Below, one piece after another: positions 58,995 to 64,000 of a stretch of 64,000 nt of DNA. Location: NCBI GenBank assembly GCA_029465975.1, contig CM055742.1:7748965-7812964 (forward strand), written 5' to 3'. The position numbers and the translations under genes are program-made. The notes under the pieces were generated by a model, which was not told where the DNA came from, did no database searches, and saw only the letters and a list, made by a program, of their open reading frames with translations. The stretch's first letter is position 1; each line of letters starts with the position of its first letter. Origin of the DNA: Dallia pectoralis (Eukaryota; Chordata; Actinopteri; Esociformes; Umbridae).

Positions 58995-61389
58995 ACATCC
59001 TGACTGTATGTCCTAAAGAGGACACCGTAGCTCTGGGGCAAGCCCCGCCTCACGGGAGACGAGATAGGGACTCGGAGGAATAAAGACATAAAGTTCGGAA
59101 GCTCGGTGTCGGTCCCGTTCATTAAATATAAATACGGTTTAGCCAGTGAGCAAACATTACAGGTACCTCATGACAAGACTTCACTGATGAAACTGCATAG
59201 ATATGTTCATATAACCAGTGTTACACAAGCTAACTATTTGACAGTTGGCACATGAGGTTTTCTTACATTCCCAATCCATTCTGATGCATAGGTTCACTAC
59301 AAACCATAGGCCTATTGTATATACTTCAACTTGGTTTGCCTTTAACTTGGTTTACAGATGGTGTATAGATGTGTTTATTAACATTATTGGAGTAGTCAAA
59401 AGACCATAACTTTTCATTTTCACTTTTTTAAATATCCTTACATTTTTAATAGCCCCAACGTCTCCCAAAACAGAAAAGGAACCATGTTTAATTTGCCGTT
59501 CTCGGACTCAAAACGTTTGAGTAAGGCTGTCTTGGGCAATGCTCTTTCTTCCAACAAACATTTTCTGAATGTTTGTGTGATGATTGTTGCTGACTGAGCC
59601 ATATGAATAGAAAGACGGGTTGTTTTTCGCGAACGTCGAAAGTCTGACAGGAGCGTTCCCTAAACTTTGGTTTCATCTAAGTGAAGTGAAAGATGAGGCC
59701 AAGAGCAAATGGTAGGCCATTTAGACTAGGGCCAATCAAAGGCCTGTTCAGCCCTACCCTGTCTTTTTCTGCCACATTCCTTACCTGTGCGTCGGAGGGA
59801 ACTCGGAGAAGAGACGCCTGACTCAACCTCAACCAATCTTGTTCTGTCTGCGCCAGTTTCATCTGATTTAATTTAGGCATCTACCATTTACCAAAGCCCC
59901 TGGCCACATGTAATAACGTCCCATGTCACAGCAAGGTGCTCCACAGGGCAGAGTCCTATCACGCACACTGATTATCTGAGACGTGGTCCTCAGGGGGCAG
60001 TGTGGGCTCTAGTGCAACAGAGTCACAGTAAGGGAAAAGGCTTCGGGGTGAAGTACGCTGCAGACAAATCACTGAGCGGAATTCCCAACATGAGGCTTGA
60101 CTTTAAATGTCCCGGCTGGAGGTCGAGGCTGGTCCAGGGGTCAAGGCCACCGTCTCCAGTAAACATGTTCCAGTACACGGGCTCCTTAATAAGGGGTGGT
60201 CAATTTTACACAATAAAAGCTTGCCGCCAAGTCGTTATAACCATTAGACCACGTGGATATTCCCTCTATAAAATAGTGCTATTCCTGACGCTTGCCTCAG
60301 TCAAATGTCTGGGCGATGTCATTAAAATAGAGGTCCTCCCATTCTGTTCCGAATTTGCCACTAGCGATCCCAACATGACAGTGCACCACCAAATGCACAT
60401 TGTATTGCTATGGTCATATCTATTTCCTGCAGGACGGGCATTCAGGCGTTTTACCATTCTGCCTACTACGTTTGCATCTGTGGACCGATGGAGATTACAT
60501 ACACACATTCACAGGATACGGATAAATTATATCATTCAAGCAAATTAAAGTTCACATGCCGGAGAACCCTTGAGGCAAGTAAATGTATTTCAAAATTCGC
60601 ACCTTCAACTGGCTACCCTGAGAAGTAAAGAGGATGTCTGAACAGTGACTGGCTAACTGGGTTACAAGTCAAATCTAATGTATTTTATGCAGCCCTTTTT
60701 ACGACAAAGTTGTCGCGATGTGCTTTTACAAACACCCAGCCTGAACCCGACAAAGCATTCATCAACAAGTTGATACAAGTTGATACACAGAGGTCATTCC
60801 TATATGGCATATGACAGCTAAGGACAAGAAAAAGGATGCAGCGACTGACAGGGCACTTTATAAAGTTAGAAAGCGAATGGGTAATAAATGAACCCTGAGA
60901 ACGGCCAATGGCCATAAAGAAAATTATTCACTCATTCAACACCACAGACGTGCAATTAATCCTCATAAATATGCATAACACTTGGTCGTCGCATCTATCT
61001 TATATGAGTCTCCGCGGACGTTACCAGTGTAAAACGTGGACAATACTAAGTAGCGTCTACCATAGCCTTACTAGAGAACGTGTGTTCATCCAGCCAATAT
61101 AGGGCATGATTGTATTAATAGCCATGTTTTTACATAACACAAGCTGACATTACTTGCTTGTGTAGCTGGATAGCGCTTAGCGACATCAGCGCAGAGTACT
61201 AGCTATTCATCTAAGGAGAAAAACAAGGAAATATACTGAACTTGCTTTGAGTTTAGCACATGAGTTTAGCATTCCCTTGCCTTGAAATGTGCAATGAATG
61301 TTCATTTTCAGGTTTACGCAGCGCCCCAATAGAGTTCTGTGACACATTCCATCCTTCAGGAGACAGGTTTATAGAAACCTGTCCAAAGG
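58995..61389. other. Intergenic sequence
   Basis: No gene recognised. A 182-codon frame at 60000-60548 begins with GTG and shows no family motif. Confidence 0.5.
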
Positions 61390-62190
61390 TTAATGGTGAC
61401 GCTTAGGTGTTTGGGGTTCAGGATGACACCCAGGTGTTCGGGATTTATTATTTTACGTTACCGCTATTTGACCAGGTAGGCTGATTAAGAACACATTTTC
61501 ATTTGCAGCGACGACCTGGGGAGAAGCTAGGGATTGAACACAAGACATCACACGTTGCACTCTACCACTGAGCTACCAACTTTTCCAATTCAGGATGACG
61601 CCAAGATTTTTGGGGTTCAGGATGACGCCTGGGTGTTTGGGATTCAGAATGCTGCCTAGGCGTTTGGTGTTCAGGATGACGCCTAGGTGTTTGGTGTTCA
61701 GGATGACGCCTAGGTGTTTTTGGGTTCAAGGTTGACAGTTTACTATTTGGGTTATGGATGATGGTTAGGTGTTTGGTGTTCAGGATGACTGTTAGGTGTC
61801 TGGTGTTCAGGATGACGGTTAGGTGTCTGGTGTTCAGGATGACGGTTAGGTGTCTGGTGTTCAGGATGACGTTTAGGTGTCTGGTGTTCAGGATGACGGT
61901 TGGGTGTCTGGTGTTCAGGATGACGTTTAGGTGTCTGGTGTTCAGGATGACGGTTGGGTGTCTGGTGTTCAGGATGACGGTTAGGTGTCTGGTGTTCAGG
62001 ATGACGGTTGGGTGTTTGGTGTTCAGGATGACGTTTAGGTGTCTGGTGTTCAGGATGACGGTTGGGTGTCTGGTGTTCAGGATGACGGTTAGGTGTTTGG
62101 TGTTCAGGATGACGGTTAAGTGTCTGGGGTTACTGGTTAGGTGTCTGGTGTTCAGGGTGACGGTTAGGTGTTTGGTGTTACCGGTTAGGT
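61390..62190. repeat. 27-bp minisatellite, interrupted by a SINE
   Basis: Unit ggatgacggttaggtgtctg gtgttca, about 22 units; degraded to the left (gacgcctaggtgtttgg). The 27-bp period is 9 codons, so long frames on both strands are artefacts. Confidence 0.93.
61450..61587 (-). mobile_element. tRNA-derived SINE inserted into the 27-bp array
   Basis: Minus strand: GTTGGTAGCTCAGTGGTAGA (A box), then ttgtgttcaatccctag (B box), then a body in which ctacctggtcaaata and aaaatgtgttcttaatcagc match the tail shared by salmonid/pike SINEs. Array sequence flanks both sides. Confidence 0.75.
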
Positions 62191-64000
62191 TTAGAGAAAG
62201 TAGGATTTTGAACGGGAATAATATTTCTCCCAACAATAGCAGAACGTACCACGCGCGTGTGTGTATGCCTTATGACAGGTTGCCGTGAGTGTTTGCTCGT
62301 GTCTATGCGTGTGTATCAGAAACCCTCTCCAACACAGTCTGACTGACACCTCAGAGCCAGAGGTGTCGTTTCCACCCAGCGGGGCCGTGTTGAGATGTTT
62401 CTCCAGGTAGCTTGTGTTTCTGAGATGTCTGATGCATGAACATTATTACTTATTCACCGTTGATAGCTAGCTGGCCTGTTTGATGTATTTCCTTTAGTGC
62501 AAAGCCCCGGGCCAAATCCCCTCCATAATGCTGTAACGCTGAACTTCGCTACTTCAACACACACACACACATGTGATATGTCAGATGCAACCAAAAAATA
62601 TACGGGTTGCCTGAGAACATCGAGACATAAGGCATATCGAGAAAACTCTGTATCGTGGTATATTGGCCACATAGCACACCGCCTCTTTCATAAGCGTTTA
62701 AACGATTATTAAATAATAATCTCAGAATATCCCCTGTACACTGTACCTGTTAGCGTCTCTCTTTGCCAGCGTACTTATCACTGACGATTTTGCCTCTCGC
62801 TGAAGTAAAATTATCGGTATTTGTAACTTCCTGGGGAGTCTAACGAGAACCGTATGCCTTCATCCTTTCTGTTTCACCATCGATCTAACTGAAATTAATC
62901 GGTTACTAGTAACCGGTTCCCTGATCTAATGTCTTTGGTTTTTGTTACTTTTGGACTTCCGCAATCTTGTATAAGTACAAACAAGCTAGTTGGTATGCTC
63001 ACTAGGGGTTCGTATAAAGATACATTTTCTACACATCCAGCAGGTGCTAAAAGTTATGTTGGGCTTTTATTGGCCACCCTCTTTGCCGAAAGCGTCTTTA
63101 CTTTGCAAGTATTTCAACTTTGGTTCCACCTTCTCACTGGCAGCACCACTTTCCTATAGGAGGCAGCCTTTTGCTGCACAGAGTCTTTTTATAGTGTTTG
63201 GCCGTAAAGAAAGAATTGGTAGTGAGCTTCCAATACACCCATTTCAATGATTTAACTGAGTTCACCTCAATTTGTTCTTGATACGTTGTCTTCTCATGAG
63301 GCATTTTGACTAGAAATTGCGAGCTAGCCAACAACCATAAGATATATTTGCCGAGATATATTTTCCAATATGTATTTGTTTTCATATCCAAAAAATGTAT
63401 AATGTACATAATAAATATAAATATATAGCATATAGCAAATCAACAGTACCAATACGTCCAGAGAATATCTGTCCAAAATTCGTCAACGAAGAAATATCCA
63501 ATTTCATTTAAATGTGACCACACTTCCTTCAAAGCTGACAATGTGCCCGAAATAAACAGCTTTTTAACTGAACAGCAGCTTGAACACCATGGTTACAGCA
63601 ACGGGAGTGAATTCCGTCTTGCCGCTTTCTCGTAGTTGCTGCCTTAAAGACTGTTGTACTCCATTACATTGATTTTCCCCTAAGCGTTGTGCCACGGGTG
63701 ATTCCAACGAGTCTGACGTCGTCGTCTTTGTTGAAGAGAGTCGCGGTTGTGCTTGAGTCTCAGATGCAGGGATCCTTTCACACAAATGGGCGCCTAGTTA
63801 CTGTCCAAAGTTCTGACAGGGAGGAATCAAACGTTTTATTCAGGGGACCCGATGACAGATATAATTCATTGGTAGGAAGCAGTGGAAGCAGTGTACGTGC
63901 GCACACTCATGTAACGAAGTTGTGAACGCAGCTTAGCGACATCCGCGCATGGGTCAGCCGGAAAGTGGAGGACGAGGTAGAAGCTTAGCAACGAGACACC
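62191..64000. other. Intergenic sequence to the window end
   Basis: Short CpG-raised stretch in the last 100 bases. No gene recognised; small frames lack motifs. Confidence 0.5.

Noticed and set aside
60000..60548. 182-codon plus-strand frame
   Set aside because: Starts with GTG, composition is not protein-like and no family is recognised.
61562..62288. Frames of MTVRCLVFR and of NTRHLTVIL repeats
   Set aside because: Product of the 27-bp repeat period.
40000..64000. A cxxc4 gene next to tet2, as in other vertebrates
   Set aside because: Looked for the CXXC finger signature (CGxCxxC repeats with basic flanks) in the open frames and found none in this window.

Overview
This window is vertebrate, most likely teleost, genomic DNA. 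Its one recognisable protein-coding gene is tet2, on the minus strand, cut by the left edge of the window. The coding exons match human TET2 in peptide motifs, intron phases and exon sizes as I remember them (91, 94 and 209 bp after the large first coding exon). The rest is non-coding and very rich in repeats. The transposon and SINE debris (hAT, Tc1-like ends, tRNA-SINEs with tails like those in salmon and pike genomes) points to a ray-finned fish. Narrowing it to the pike/salmon/smelt lineage is only a guess.

Layout (tet2 reads right to left). 39206-39365: 5' non-coding exon 1, with a CpG-rich upstream region to about 40.4 kb taken as the promoter. 4578-39205: one long intron of about 34.6 kb, or two introns if a second non-coding exon was missed. 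1461-4577: the large first coding exon, about 1035 codons. Then three short exons at 1284-1374, 866-959 and 161-369, which begin the Cys-rich part of the catalytic region. The dioxygenase core lies off the left edge. 40.4-64 kb is upstream intergenic sequence with no supported gene.

About one third of the window is tandem repeat or repeat-bearing mobile DNA. Intron 1 holds 25-, 16-, 51- and 76-bp minisatellites and a 2431-bp hAT element with a perfect 8-bp target duplication and a broken transposase. It also holds a head-to-tail array of four Helitron-like units (22073-30020) and a 51-59 bp minisatellite. Upstream of exon 1 are an inverted fifth Helitron-like copy (52843-55663), a 22-bp array of about 97 units, 33-bp and 27-bp arrays, and a compound GT array.

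Most worth a second look: (1) a 19-codon upstream ORF in tet2 exon 1 whose length and C-terminal half appear shared with human TET2, ending in a perfect TISU/YY1 motif; (2) the Helitron-like array with palindromic ends and internal minisatellites; (3) the large inverted repeat made by array unit 4 and the upstream copy, which brackets the tet2 promoter; (4) a 16-bp AP-1/E-box palindrome in intron 1. Comparisons with human and with repeat families are from memory, with no search run.
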